The notes under the pieces were generated by a model. The model was not told where the DNA came from. It saw only the letters and a list, made by a program, of their open reading frames with translations, and made no database searches. A stretch of 64,000 nucleotides of DNA from an uncultured Lachnospiraceae bacterium (GTDB lineage: Bacteria > Bacillota > Clostridia > Lachnospirales > Lachnospiraceae): positions 1 through 64,000 of the forward strand of contig URUY01000002.1 of assembly GCA_900551115.1 (NCBI GenBank), read 5' to 3'. Position 1 is the first letter of the stretch. Each line of letters starts with the position of its first letter. Below are positions 41,710-51,147 of this stretch, piece after piece. A program made the position numbers and the translations under genes.

Positions 41710-43029
41710 TTATCGCCCTATACCGTAATATTCCACACCTGCCGCCATCATGGCCTGTTTATCGAATATATTTCTTCCATCATAAACCAGTGGAATACTC
41801 ATGCTGCTCTTAAATATTTCCGGAGATAATGCCTGAATCTCTTTCCACTCTGTAAATACAAAGCAGATATCCGCATCCTGTAGCGCACTTTCAGGACTAT
41901 CCACATAATGAATCGTACCTTCCTTGCATTTTCCCTCCGGATAGCGTTTTTTGAAGTTATCTGCTGCTACAGGGTCAAAAGCAACAAGCTCAGCCCCCTG
42001 CTCCAAAAGCAGTTCTACATTATCAATAGAAGGCGCCTCCCGCAAATCATCCGTACCCGGTTTAAATGCCAGTCCCAAAACTGCCACCTTAAGGCCGTTG
42101 AAGGTAATCATCCGCTCGCTCGCTTTTTTATACAGAGCCGTTTTCTGTGCAGCATTGACTTCCACTGCCGCCTCCACTGTCTTTAATTGATATCCGTGCT
42201 TCTTTGCCAGGTATTTTAACGCTTTCGTATCCTTGGGGAAACAGCTTCCACCATATCCGATACCTGCATTCAGGAAATTAGCACCAATTCTTGCATCATA
42301 GCTCATTCCTTTTGCTACGTCTTTAATATCCGCTCCCACAAGCTCACACAGATTCGCAATATCATTCATATACGAAATCTTTAATGCAAGGAAATCGTTA
42401 CAGGCATATTTAATCATCTCTGCGGAACGGCGATTTACCGAAACAACAGGCAGACCAAACGGTGCGTATATCTCCTTCAGCATTTTTTCTGCATGCTCGC
42501 TTTCCGTTCCGATAATAATCCTGGCAGCATGCAGTGTATCATGCACGGCAGAGCCCTGTGCTAAAAATTCCGGATTGGAAGCCACTTCTACCCTGACGTC
42601 ATTTTTCAAAAAATCATGGATAAACTGTTCAACCTTATCATTGGTTCCCACCGGTACCGTAGATTTCACTACCACCAGGCAGTCTTTCTCTACTGATTCT
42701 GCAATCTGTCTGGATACAGTAGCAATGTAATTCAGATTCGCACTGCCATCCGGCATTTCCGGTGTGCCAACCCCGATAAAAATGGCATCTGCAGCCTTAT
42801 AGGCACTTTTATAATCTGTTGTATAATGAAGCCTGCCTGCAGCATTATTCTTCTGCATCAACTCTTCCAATCCTTCTTCATAGATTGGAGATATGCCGCT
42901 TGCCATCATTTTTACCTTATTTTCATCCACGTCCACACAAGTTACGTTATGGCCTTTTTCTGCAAAGCAAACACCTGCTACCAAGCCTACATACCCGGTT
43001 CCTGCTACTGTAAGATTCATTTTTTTCAT
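41710..43029 (-). CDS. ugd: UDP-glucose 6-dehydrogenase
   Basis: The 439-residue protein has the NAD loop GTGYVG (10-15), GVGTP (86-90), KSTVPVGT (122-129), and the catalytic Cys263 in NAGIGYGGSCFPKDTKAL. It oxidises UDP-glucose to UDP-glucuronate. It forms a unit with the epimerase downstream. It has its own promoter (43085-43090), independent of the decayed region above it. Confidence 0.92.
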   Translation of the reverse strand: MKKMNLTVAGTGYVGLVAGVCFAEKGHNVTCVDVDENKVKMMASGISPIYEEGLEELMQKNNAAGRLHYTTDYKSAYKAADAIFIGVGTPEMPDGSANLNYIATVSRQIAESVEKDCLVVVKSTVPVGTNDKVEQFIHDFLKNDVRVEVASNPEFLAQGSAVHDTLHAARIIIGTESEHAEKMLKEIYAPFGLPVVSVNRRSAEMIKYACNDFLALKISYMNDIANLCELVGADIKDVAKGMSYDARIGANFLNAGIGYGGSCFPKDTKALKYLAKKHGYQLKTVEAAVEVNAAQKTALYKKASERMITFNGLKVAVLGLAFKPGTDDLREAPSIDNVELLLEQGAELVAFDPVAADNFKKRYPEGKCKEGTIHYVDSPESALQDADICFVFTEWKEIQALSPEIFKSSMSIPLVYDGRNIFDKQAMMAAGVEYYGIGR

Positions 43030-43084
43030 CCTTTCATAACAAAATAATTTATCTTAAACTTCAGGGAATCATTTTCTGCCACTT

Positions 43085-43090
43085 ATTATA
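43085..43090 (-). promoter_or_regulatory. Extended -10 promoter in front of ugd
   Basis: On the minus strand TATAAT is preceded by TGA, which is a strong extended -10. The -35 box is not clear. It lies about 55 bases above the ugd start and would keep the distal genes expressed despite the pseudogenes upstream. Confidence 0.5.
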
Positions 43091-43139
43091 TCATAGCTAC
43101 TGCCAAAGAAACAGCTTTATTCTTCCCTTCACCAACACA

Positions 43140-43745
43140 TCATCTCCACAAAAACAATAGTATGTCCAAAAGAATATATCCTGCCAATATCAATATTCTT
43201 AAATATAACATTCCATGGTCTACTTTTATCGTTTCATCTTCAGCCCTGTGACTCTTATCCGGACGATTAATCAATAATATAGCTGCACTGCAGGCTATAG
43301 ACCTGGCATATACAACCACACACAAAGGTTTCCAAAATGAGATTAATTTTGCTATTCTGCGGATTCTGGATAATTAACAGAACCATGAACGGTACGCCAA
43401 GGACAACCCAGTACGGATGTATATGTACAAAACAAAAGAAACTCAGCCAGACTGCACACCCAAGCCAGACTGCATATTTAAAAATCTGTTCTGTTTCTGC
43501 CACCTTTAGCCAGTATGCATAGCTGCCGGAAAAAATATAAGAACTGTTTTGAAAATAACTGTTTCGTTTTATAAATACTCCCTAAATCCCCATAATATAA
43601 AAAATACGCCCAGAATATCGTACTGGGCAACGGCAAATACCGGAAGCACAAACCACAATGAGGAACAAAAAAGAAAGATTGCTAACCTTCTTTTTTCAAT
43701 GCCAATCCTGAAATCCTTCAATATCCCATTAAAAAAATACAGACT
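43140..43745 (-). pseudogene. Decayed polytopic membrane protein (polymerase-like)
   Basis: Several overlapping minus-strand frames each hold part of one hydrophobic protein. The first piece ends VFAVAQYDILGVFFILWGFREYL and stops at 43569. A second frame continues with a Tyr/Ser-rich stretch and WLKVAETEQIFKYAVWLGCAVWLSFFCFVHIHPYWVVLGV to a stop at 43267. A third reads on through ILAGYILLDILLFLWR to 43140. At least two frameshifts separate them. The hydrophobic pattern would suit a Wzy-type polymerase or a similar glycan membrane protein, and no intact Wzy is recognised in the right cluster. The right end is joined to a glycosyltransferase fragment at about 43745. Confidence 0.65.
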
Positions 43746-43869
43746 TCCCAGTATCCACAATGATAATTTCAAAGTCTTTTTCTTTCAGACATTCCCGTAT
43801 CTTTGGCAGGATGGCCTTTAAATTTTCTTCTTCCATGTAAGCCGGCAAAACCACGCTTATACCATTCAT
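43729..43869 (-). pseudogene. Truncated family-2 glycosyltransferase (first ~40 codons only)
   Basis: From an ATG at 43869 with AAGGAG upstream, the frame encodes MNGISVVLPAYMEEENLKAI and continues to FEIIIVDTG, the typical first 40 residues of a DPM1-like glycosyltransferase. It then breaks off into sequence that belongs to the decayed membrane protein and stops at 43729. The abrupt change marks a deletion junction. Only 46 codons remain and the DxD region is missing, so it cannot be active. Confidence 0.75.
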
Positions 43870-43902
43870 TAATAGAACTCCTTATCAGCCGTTATCATCT
43901 AT

Positions 43903-44922
43903 TTATATTTTTTTCACCCAGTCAATCATGGATTCTACCCCCTGCCTTGCAGTAACCTGAGGTTTCCATCCTATTCTGTCAGTAATCTTTGCTATATCAG
44001 CAACAAACACCTTCTGGTCACTCTGACGAACAGGCAGCTTTGTATATTCCATCTTGATTCCCAACATCTCATCAAGCATATCAAACAGCTCTAACAAAGA
44101 GAGGGACTGCTCCATAGTGCCGCCTATATTATATGCCTCGCCGCATACCTTGTCCACATTTTGAAGCGCCGTATAATACAGGTTAATCATATCCTGTGCG
44201 TGCAGAATATCCCTTACCTGCTTTCCGTTTCCGGATATCGTAAAGGGCGCGCATTTTGAATCTTTATATTTTTCCAATGCTTTCTCTACAAACCAGCCGA
44301 CCCATCCCTGATCATAGGTTGCAAACTGTCTGCTTCCATACATGGAGGAATGCCTGAATACCGTTGTCTTTACTCCGAATATCCTGTAATAATCCAGCAT
44401 ATACTGGTCTGCCGCTCCCTTGGAACAGCCATACGGCGATCTGAAATCCAAAGGCACCGACTCATCAAAACCGTTGGGAAATTCCTTACAAATATATCTT
44501 GTTTTGTTCTCTTCATAGGTATACTGTTCCAAATCACCGTATACCTTGTTGGTTGAAGAAAAGAAAACTGCCGTCTGCGGACTGTATTTCCGGATAGAAT
44601 CCAATACATTCAAAGCACCCATGGCATTGATTTCAAAGTCCTTGTAAGGATTTGCAATCGAAGTCGTCATGGCAACCTGTCCCGCAAGATGAAAAACTGC
44701 ATCGAATTTTCCTTCTTTAATCAGGATTTCAACATCATTTTTGTTTCTGGTATCACCATGCACAAAGTTAAAATCTCCAAGTGTTCTAAGCCATTTCAGG
44801 TTTTCTGAAGCCCCCAGCCTTGACAGATTATCCAAAACTGTTACATCATAACCGTTTTTTATGCCGTGTGCTGCCAGATTGCTGCCCAAAAATCCGCAAC
44901 CGCCATTAATCAAAATTTTCAT
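43903..44922 (-). CDS. NAD-dependent sugar epimerase, CDP-tyvelose/CDP-paratose 2-epimerase-like
   Basis: The 339-residue extended SDR has GGCGFLG (7-13), LDNLSRLGASENLKWLR (about 31-47), VFHLAGQVAMTTSIANPYKDFEINAMGALNVL (about 76-107), and YGCSKGAADQY as YxxxK. The RQFATYDQGWVGWF segment is typical of CDP-tyvelose 2-epimerase (RfbE). Together with RfbF, RfbG and RfbH it belongs to a CDP-3,6-dideoxyhexose pathway. The exact substrate cannot be fixed by sequence alone. It is 55 bases below the rfbH gene. Confidence 0.75.
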   Translation of the reverse strand: MKILINGGCGFLGSNLAAHGIKNGYDVTVLDNLSRLGASENLKWLRTLGDFNFVHGDTRNKNDVEILIKEGKFDAVFHLAGQVAMTTSIANPYKDFEINAMGALNVLDSIRKYSPQTAVFFSSTNKVYGDLEQYTYEENKTRYICKEFPNGFDESVPLDFRSPYGCSKGAADQYMLDYYRIFGVKTTVFRHSSMYGSRQFATYDQGWVGWFVEKALEKYKDSKCAPFTISGNGKQVRDILHAQDMINLYYTALQNVDKVCGEAYNIGGTMEQSLSLLELFDMLDEMLGIKMEYTKLPVRQSDQKVFVADIAKITDRIGWKPQVTARQGVESMIDWVKKI

Positions 44923-44977
44923 CTTGTATTATCTCCTTTATATGCCGTATCCCCAATATAATATTCTCCGCTCTTCT

Positions 44978-46312
44978 CTACACAGCATCAATAATCACGC
45001 CAGCCATATAATCAATCATTTCATCTGTCATGCCGGGGTATACACCTACCCAGAAAGTATCTCTCATAATTTTATCCGTATTATCAAGTGTTCCGGCAAT
45101 ACGGTAACCCTTTCCGCTTCTCCGCATTTCGTCAAAGCATGGATGCTTTGTCAAATTGCCTGCAAAAAGCATTCTGGTCTGGATTCCTTTTTCCTCTACA
45201 TATTTCACCACCGCATTTCTGTCCACGCCTTCCCGGCAGGTGATTAAAAAACCAAACCAGCTGGGATTAGAATCCGCACATGCCTCCGGCAGAATCACCT
45301 TGTCAGCGATAACCTGCAATGCCGCTTTTAACCGGTTGAAATTGTGCCTTCTGCGCTCCACAAATCCCGGAAATTTATCTAATTGGGCACATCCCACAGC
45401 AGCCTGCATATCCGTTGCCTTCAGGTTGTATCCAAAATGGGAATATACATATTTGTGGTCATAACCCAATGGTAATTCGCCGTACTGCCTGTCAAATCTG
45501 TGCCCGCACAGATTGTCCTTGCCGGAAGGACATACGCAGTCACGTCCCCAGTCTCTAAAAGAGCGGATAATTTTATTCAGCAGCGGATTGTCTGTATAAA
45601 CCGCACCTCCCTCTCCCATGGTCATATGGTGGGGCGGATAAAAACTGGAAGTACCGATATCTCCAATTGTCCCGGTCAATTTCTCTTCTCCGTTTATTGT
45701 ATAAGCAGAACCAAGTGCATCACAGTTATCTTCTACGAGCCAGAGTCCGTGCCTGTCGCAGAACTCCTTCACCGCTTTCAAATCAAACGGATTACCCAGC
45801 GTATGCGCAATCATAACAGCCTTTGTTTTATCTGAATAAGCCTCCTCCAATTTAGACGCATCAATATTATACTGGGGTATCGTGACATCCACAAACACCG
45901 GAACAGCACCATATTGGATGATTGGTGCAACTGTTGTAGGGAATCCCGCCGCAACCGTGATAATTTCATCTCCACGTCTTACCGCCCGTTCTCCTAAAAG
46001 CGGGGAGGTCAAAGCCATAAAAGCAATTAAATTGGCAGAAGAACCGGAATTTACCAGTGAGCAGAATTTAACACCCAGATATTCTGAAAATCTTTTTTCA
46101 AATTCCTCCGTATATCTTCCTGCTGTAAGCCAGAATTCCAATGAACTGTCTACCAGATTTACCATCTCCGCACTGTCATAAACCCTTCCGGCATATGGTA
46201 TTCTGTCTCCCGGTGTGAAGTTTTTCTTTTGTCCATGGTATTCTTTACAATATTCCTCTACTGCCTTAAGTATCTGCTCTCTCGCCTGCTGTTCTGATAA
46301 ATTTTCAAACAT
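44978..46312 (-). CDS. rfbH: CDP-4-keto-6-deoxy-D-glucose 3-dehydrase (E1, RfbH/AscC)
   Basis: The 444-residue protein is an aminotransferase-fold enzyme. The usual PLP lysine position reads SSFYPPHHMTMGEGGAV, with His at 228-229, as in the lysine-free dehydrase E1. Cysteines at 197, 259, 261 and 269 reproduce the C-x-C-x7-C part of the E1 iron-sulfur motif. It removes the C3 hydroxyl of CDP-4-keto-6-deoxyglucose, together with a reductase (E3) that is not found in this window. It overlaps rfbG by 8 bases. Confidence 0.88.
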   Translation of the reverse strand: MFENLSEQQAREQILKAVEEYCKEYHGQKKNFTPGDRIPYAGRVYDSAEMVNLVDSSLEFWLTAGRYTEEFEKRFSEYLGVKFCSLVNSGSSANLIAFMALTSPLLGERAVRRGDEIITVAAGFPTTVAPIIQYGAVPVFVDVTIPQYNIDASKLEEAYSDKTKAVMIAHTLGNPFDLKAVKEFCDRHGLWLVEDNCDALGSAYTINGEEKLTGTIGDIGTSSFYPPHHMTMGEGGAVYTDNPLLNKIIRSFRDWGRDCVCPSGKDNLCGHRFDRQYGELPLGYDHKYVYSHFGYNLKATDMQAAVGCAQLDKFPGFVERRRHNFNRLKAALQVIADKVILPEACADSNPSWFGFLITCREGVDRNAVVKYVEEKGIQTRMLFAGNLTKHPCFDEMRRSGKGYRIAGTLDNTDKIMRDTFWVGVYPGMTDEMIDYMAGVIIDAV

Positions 46313-47393
46313 TTTTTTCCTCTTTCTGATTGGTGAGATATTCTATATATTCCCAAATCTGTTTTTTCATACACTCGGATGCTGTTTTCCCATCCATAAA
46401 GGCCTTCTGCCACTCTACAGTTTTATCAATAGCCTGCTCCAAATTCCATACAGGATGCCAGCCAAACGTCTGCTTTAGCTTTGCACAATCCAGCTTTAGC
46501 AGTGACGCTTCGTGGGGACCTCCGTCATGCTGATTTATCCATGCGATTTCCTGACCGGTCTTTTCCTTCCACTTTCTGCAAAAAATATCTGCCAGATTTC
46601 CTGTCGTCTGACAATCAGCTTCCTCCGGTCCTATATTATAGCAGCCTGCAAAATTCTTATTTTCAAACTGCTTTGCCGCAACCATCAGATATGCCATGAC
46701 CGGTTCCAAAACATGCTGATACGGTCTCACCGAATAAGGATTTCTGATAATAATATCCTCTCTTCTTTCTGCTGCCCGTATGCAGTCGGGAACAATACGG
46801 TCCCTGGCGAAATCTCCGCCTCCTATCACGTTACCTGCCCGCAGGGTGGTAACCGCAATATCTCTTTTTTCAAAAAAAGAATTTTTGTAGCTGGATGTCA
46901 CAAGCTCCGAACAGGACTTGCTGTTGGAATAGGGGTCAAAACCATTTAATTCCTCATCTTCCCGATAGCCCCATACCCATTCCCTGTTGCGATATACCTT
47001 GTCCGTCGTAACATTGATGACGGAGCGTACGGAATCTGTTTTTCTGACGCTTTCCAAAACGTTCACCGTTCCCATGACATTTACGTCATAAGTATATACG
47101 GGATTCTCGTAGGACTCTCTTACAAGCGGCTGCGCCGCCATATGAATGACGATTTCAGGCTTTACTTTGGCAAATACTTGTTCCAGTTTTTCTAAATCCC
47201 TGACATCTCCTACTACTGATTGCATATTATCAGCTAATCCTGCCAGGTCAAAAAGAGCGGGAACGGTAGGCGGCTGCAATGCATACCCCGTAAGCTCTGC
47301 ACCGGCTTCCAAAAGTGTCTGGCACATCCAGCTTCCTTTAAAGCCTGTATGTCCGGTAACCAATACTCTTTTTCCCTTATAAAATGAAAGCAT
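46305..47393 (-). CDS. rfbG: CDP-glucose 4,6-dehydratase
   Basis: The 362-residue extended SDR has VTGHTGFKGSWM (12-23), a fingerprint of RfbG/DdhB, and VTTDKVYRNREWVWGYREDEELNGFDPYSNSKSCSELV (about 126-164) with the catalytic YxxxK. It makes CDP-4-keto-6-deoxyglucose, the substrate of the RfbH dehydrase downstream. The CDP-glucose comes from RfbF at 56241. Confidence 0.9.
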   Translation of the reverse strand: MLSFYKGKRVLVTGHTGFKGSWMCQTLLEAGAELTGYALQPPTVPALFDLAGLADNMQSVVGDVRDLEKLEQVFAKVKPEIVIHMAAQPLVRESYENPVYTYDVNVMGTVNVLESVRKTDSVRSVINVTTDKVYRNREWVWGYREDEELNGFDPYSNSKSCSELVTSSYKNSFFEKRDIAVTTLRAGNVIGGGDFARDRIVPDCIRAAERREDIIIRNPYSVRPYQHVLEPVMAYLMVAAKQFENKNFAGCYNIGPEEADCQTTGNLADIFCRKWKEKTGQEIAWINQHDGGPHEASLLKLDCAKLKQTFGWHPVWNLEQAIDKTVEWQKAFMDGKTASECMKKQIWEYIEYLTNQKEEKNV

Positions 47394-47459
47394 TTTGTTT
47401 CTCCTCCCTTTCCCCAGCTGTCCTTACGCTTTCAGTCTGGGTACACACTGTAAAATTCT

Positions 47460-48359
47460 CTATTGTAATAATAACTGCTGTATTCCTTTTTCAAAAGAGG
47501 TGACAGCAGACCAGCCTGCCTTTTCCAGCTTACTTACTACCGGATTAAGACTTATCGGGCCTTCTTTTCCATATGGCAGGGCACCATACTCTATTATACT
47601 TTGAGAACCTGTAATCCTTTTCATTTGTTCTATATACTCTTTCAGTAATCTTGTGCTGCCCGATGCCACATTATATATTCCTTCGGCAGAAACACTCTCT
47701 AAAAGTTTAACAAATGCATCTGCCACATCCCCCACATACACATAATCCCATAACTGTATGCACTCCGTCACTCTTACAGGTTCATTTTTAAGCATCTTAT
47801 CCAGGCATGACATGATTAATGTTCCCGGATAATCATAGCTTCCGTAAACGCTGAATATTCGTGTCCAGATAAATCTTATTCCCCATGCTTCTGCCATTTT
47901 CTTCAATTCATTGCATGCCCGATATTTTGCTTTTCCATACTCTGTAACAGGCTTGCACTGATAAGTTTCATCCACTCTTCCACTGCAAATTCCGTATTCT
48001 GCCTGAGATCCGCATCCGATAAAACAAGATACATTTAACTGCTTTGCAGCCTCCATTGCCTTAATTGCATGGAGGACATTTCTTTTCTGAAGTGCTTTAT
48101 CATCCCGGTATGGTGCGCGCGTACCTTCCCATGCCAAATGAATAAAGCAGTCTATGGACACCGGTACCTTTTCTGCCAGTTGCCCGATATCATCCATTTC
48201 CAGTTCAATATAATGCATATTACTATTTTCAGGCAACCTTTTTTTATTAGGGGATTTAGGACGTACAACCGCATAGACCAAAACGCCATCCATAAGAAGT
48301 CTCTTAACAATGTGTACCCCAATAAATCCTGTAGCCCCTGTTATAACTACCTTTTTCAT
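47460..48359 (-). CDS. NAD(P)-dependent sugar reductase/epimerase (SDR)
   Basis: I choose the ATG at 48359 (MKKVVITGATG), with AGGAAAG upstream; the ATG at 48395 lies outside this motif pattern. The 299-residue protein has GATGFIG (8-14), DCFIHLAWEGTRAPYRDD (about 81-98) and TEYGKAKYRACNELKK with YxxxK. It could be the 4-ketoreductase that sets the final stereochemistry of the CDP-linked sugar (like RfbJ/RfbS), since it lies between the TPP enzyme and rfbG. A close specificity call is not possible. Confidence 0.7.
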   Translation of the reverse strand: MKKVVITGATGFIGVHIVKRLLMDGVLVYAVVRPKSPNKKRLPENSNMHYIELEMDDIGQLAEKVPVSIDCFIHLAWEGTRAPYRDDKALQKRNVLHAIKAMEAAKQLNVSCFIGCGSQAEYGICSGRVDETYQCKPVTEYGKAKYRACNELKKMAEAWGIRFIWTRIFSVYGSYDYPGTLIMSCLDKMLKNEPVRVTECIQLWDYVYVGDVADAFVKLLESVSAEGIYNVASGSTRLLKEYIEQMKRITGSQSIIEYGALPYGKEGPISLNPVVSKLEKAGWSAVTSFEKGIQQLLLQ

Positions 48360-48388
48360 ATTAGCATCTTTCCTATACCTCTGTTCTT

Positions 48389-50092
48389 CTACCATGACAT
48401 TATTTTTTCATATAACGCTCTGTTTAACAAAGGCTCCTGATCCTGATTAGGTTTTCCATATTCCAGTTTGGGCTGTACATATGTTTTTTCGTCAAGTAAT
48501 ATTTCTATAAACTGCGGACCAGATAAACCGAACATATCCTCTGTCAGTTCTTTTTCTTCCGAAAGCAGCATATACGGAATCCCATAAGCTGCCGCTAATC
48601 GTTCAAATGAAGGAACTGTATAGCCGCTTGATTCGGTTGTCTGTACATAGCTGGAGTCAAAATACATCTCCTGAAAATGACGTATCATTCCTAAAGCCTT
48701 ATTATTAAAACAAAAAATTTTTACAGGAAGATTTTCTCGTACCACAAACTGCAATTCCTGTATGTTCATCTGTATGCCACCATCACCGTTAAAACATATT
48801 ACCGGCTTACCTGTTGCATAATAAGCGCCTATTGCAGCCGGCAGCGAATATCCCATCGCTCCGTGTCCGGCAGAAAACAGCATTTTCTGACCGCATTTAT
48901 TCTTAAATGATTGTGCTACCCATATCTGGTTCTGCCCGACATCCGTTGTGACAGAAACATCTTCACCCAGCTTTTCACTTATCCTGCCTACGATACAATT
49001 TACTTTCTGTACATCCACATCTGCCAGTTCCTTGCGTATCCTGCCGCATACCTCCAGCCATTCTTTCCATTCAAGCCGCTCCTGATTCTTCTGCAGTTTT
49101 TCTAAAACCATACTTGCAGCTGCCTGTATGATAACTTCATCCTTTTTGACAGGAACCTTCAGTTCCTCTTTATCAATATCAATTCTGACTAATTTTGCAT
49201 CCGGCGCAAAATTTTCCTTTACTGCACCGGTCTGTCGTATATCCAGCCGCGTTCCAATGGCAATCACCAAATCAGATTTTGCCACAACAAAATTTGCACA
49301 CCTTCCGCCGTATGCTCCTACAAAGCCATAATTAAGCTCATGTTCCTTCTCTAAAATTCCTACCGCAGGCATACTCGTCACAACAGGGATTGCATATTCT
49401 TTAAGCATTTCCCTAAACAGCCAAAGCGTATTCTCTTCCTTCACTCCGGCTCCCGCAACAATACAAGGTCTTTTGCTGTCCTTTAATAATGCCTTCAAGC
49501 GGCTGATACCCGCTTCTGTCATTACCCCGGTATCGTTATCCGGTATAAAGTGCCGTTGCTCTTTCAATACAATATCCGCTCTCTGTATATTCATTGGAAT
49601 GTCCAGTAAAACAGGGCCTCTCCGCCCTTCCATTGCGGTATGCCATGCCTTTTCCAGATTGTACACTACTTCATCTGCCTTATCCAGCCTGACAGCTAAC
49701 TTAGTAACGCCTTTTACCATGGAAACAATATCTGTCTCCTGAAATCCTCTTTGGCGTACTCCCGTATTTTCCTTTGATTCATAGGTATTTACCTGCCCCG
49801 TTATAAACATCACCGGTATAGAGTCAAAGTATGCGTTGCAGATACCCGTAATCAAATTGGTTGCTCCCGGACCGCTGGTCGCATAGGCCACTCCCATATT
49901 TCCGGACGCCTGTGCATAGCCGCAGGCAGCAAATGCTGCTCCCTGCTCATGGTAATTGATATGTGCCCGTATCTCTTTCCTTCTTTTTTCCAGAGAATCC
50001 ATAAAATGTGTTACCATTCCCCCTGGATATCCAAAAACATCCTGTATTTTCTTCTGAATTAAGAAATCAACAATATAGTCCGACACCTTCAT
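48389..50092 (-). CDS. TPP-dependent carboligase, acetolactate synthase-like
   Basis: The chosen start is the ATG at 50092 (MKVSDYIVDFLIQKK), since an upstream in-frame ATG at 50164 runs into the next gene. The 567-residue protein has FGYPGGMVTHFMDSL, the INYHEQGAAFAACGYAQASG segment with the TPP-activating Glu, ATSGPGATNLITGI, and GDGGIQMNIQELQFVVRENLPVKIFCFNNKAL near the C-terminus as the TPP/Mg motif. It sits among CDP-dideoxyhexose genes, not beside leucine or valine genes. The best parallel is YerE, which adds an acetyl group from pyruvate to CDP-3,6-dideoxy-4-keto-glucose on the way to yersiniose. This substrate is inferred. Confidence 0.75.
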   Translation of the reverse strand: MKVSDYIVDFLIQKKIQDVFGYPGGMVTHFMDSLEKRRKEIRAHINYHEQGAAFAACGYAQASGNMGVAYATSGPGATNLITGICNAYFDSIPVMFITGQVNTYESKENTGVRQRGFQETDIVSMVKGVTKLAVRLDKADEVVYNLEKAWHTAMEGRRGPVLLDIPMNIQRADIVLKEQRHFIPDNDTGVMTEAGISRLKALLKDSKRPCIVAGAGVKEENTLWLFREMLKEYAIPVVTSMPAVGILEKEHELNYGFVGAYGGRCANFVVAKSDLVIAIGTRLDIRQTGAVKENFAPDAKLVRIDIDKEELKVPVKKDEVIIQAAASMVLEKLQKNQERLEWKEWLEVCGRIRKELADVDVQKVNCIVGRISEKLGEDVSVTTDVGQNQIWVAQSFKNKCGQKMLFSAGHGAMGYSLPAAIGAYYATGKPVICFNGDGGIQMNIQELQFVVRENLPVKIFCFNNKALGMIRHFQEMYFDSSYVQTTESSGYTVPSFERLAAAYGIPYMLLSEEKELTEDMFGLSGPQFIEILLDEKTYVQPKLEYGKPNQDQEPLLNRALYEKIMSW

Positions 50093-50142
50093 TTTACACT
50101 CAGCCCACCTAACTGTTATTTTGTACGCCGCCTCACATACAT

Positions 50143-51147
50143 CTATACTTTCTTTATCAGGCACTTTACTCTCAGTTTACAGATTTGATACACTGACCAT
50201 ATTTTATATGATTTATCTGTACCAAACTCCTGTGCATATTTATCTTTAAATTCCTTTGCTATAGCTATTCGCTCGCTTCCGGAAAGCTCTTTTCTTTCCA
50301 TGTTATAATGTTCGCAAAGCAACTTGTTTTTCTTATATTCCGGATACATCGTAACCGCCAAAAACCAATACCTTTTGTATAATACCCTTCTTATTTGTTC
50401 GTATTCTTTATCTTTTAACGGCAATGTATTCAAATGTCTCATGCACTTAGCCATTAATTCATATCTGTTTTTAGGGTCGAAAAACAAATTACTATCATCT
50501 GCCGAATACGTCAATGATTTTTCACCACGGCTTTCCAATTTTGCCGTTGTAAAAAGCGGTAGTTTAACTTCTCCTGCACTACCCATGCAGCACAATTCTG
50601 CACATAAAAATTCAAAAGGGAAATATCCTACCGTATCCACGGTTTCAAATCTTGCAATATCATCTATCTTCTTAAAAAACTCCCGTTTGTAAAAATATCC
50701 CGTTGGATGCTTGGACAAGTATGCCGCATGTATAAGTGCCGTTTTACCGCGTTCCCATACGTTGATTCTATTCTCTGACAAACCGCAATTTAGCGCAACA
50801 TATCCGGTACTCAATTTGTTAGTTTCCACCAAATCCTTTAATTGCAGCAAAAAATTAGGATTCATTGTATCTTTATCCGTCATAAACAGTAAATACTCAC
50901 CATCGCCCTGTTTCAAAGCATTTACATAATTGTATGTAGGCCCCATATTCTGTTTATTCAATACAAGTTTAAAACGACTGTCCATAATACTTTTCAACCA
51001 GGATACGGTATCATCTGTCGAGGCATTGTCACTCACTACTATCTGTACGTCGGGAATTTCCAGTGTAAGCAATGTCTGCACCTTATCATAAATTGATTTC
51101 CCTCTGTTATAGGTTGCAATGCATACGCTTAACCAATACTCTGTCAT
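50143..51147 (-). CDS. Family-2 glycosyltransferase
   Basis: The 334-residue GT-A enzyme begins WLSVCIATYNRGKSIYDKVQTLL (5-27), has VVSDNASTDDTVSWLKS (about 37-53) and FMTDKDTMNPNFL (about 87-99), where TDKD takes the place of the usual DxD. It is soluble apart from a basic C-terminus. The start overlaps the stop of the SDR gene upstream by 4 bases. Its sequence resembles the enzyme at 52006. Confidence 0.8.
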   Translation of the reverse strand: MTEYWLSVCIATYNRGKSIYDKVQTLLTLEIPDVQIVVSDNASTDDTVSWLKSIMDSRFKLVLNKQNMGPTYNYVNALKQGDGEYLLFMTDKDTMNPNFLLQLKDLVETNKLSTGYVALNCGLSENRINVWERGKTALIHAAYLSKHPTGYFYKREFFKKIDDIARFETVDTVGYFPFEFLCAELCCMGSAGEVKLPLFTTAKLESRGEKSLTYSADDSNLFFDPKNRYELMAKCMRHLNTLPLKDKEYEQIRRVLYKRYWFLAVTMYPEYKKNKLLCEHYNMERKELSGSERIAIAKEFKDKYAQEFGTDKSYKIWSVYQICKLRVKCLIKKV

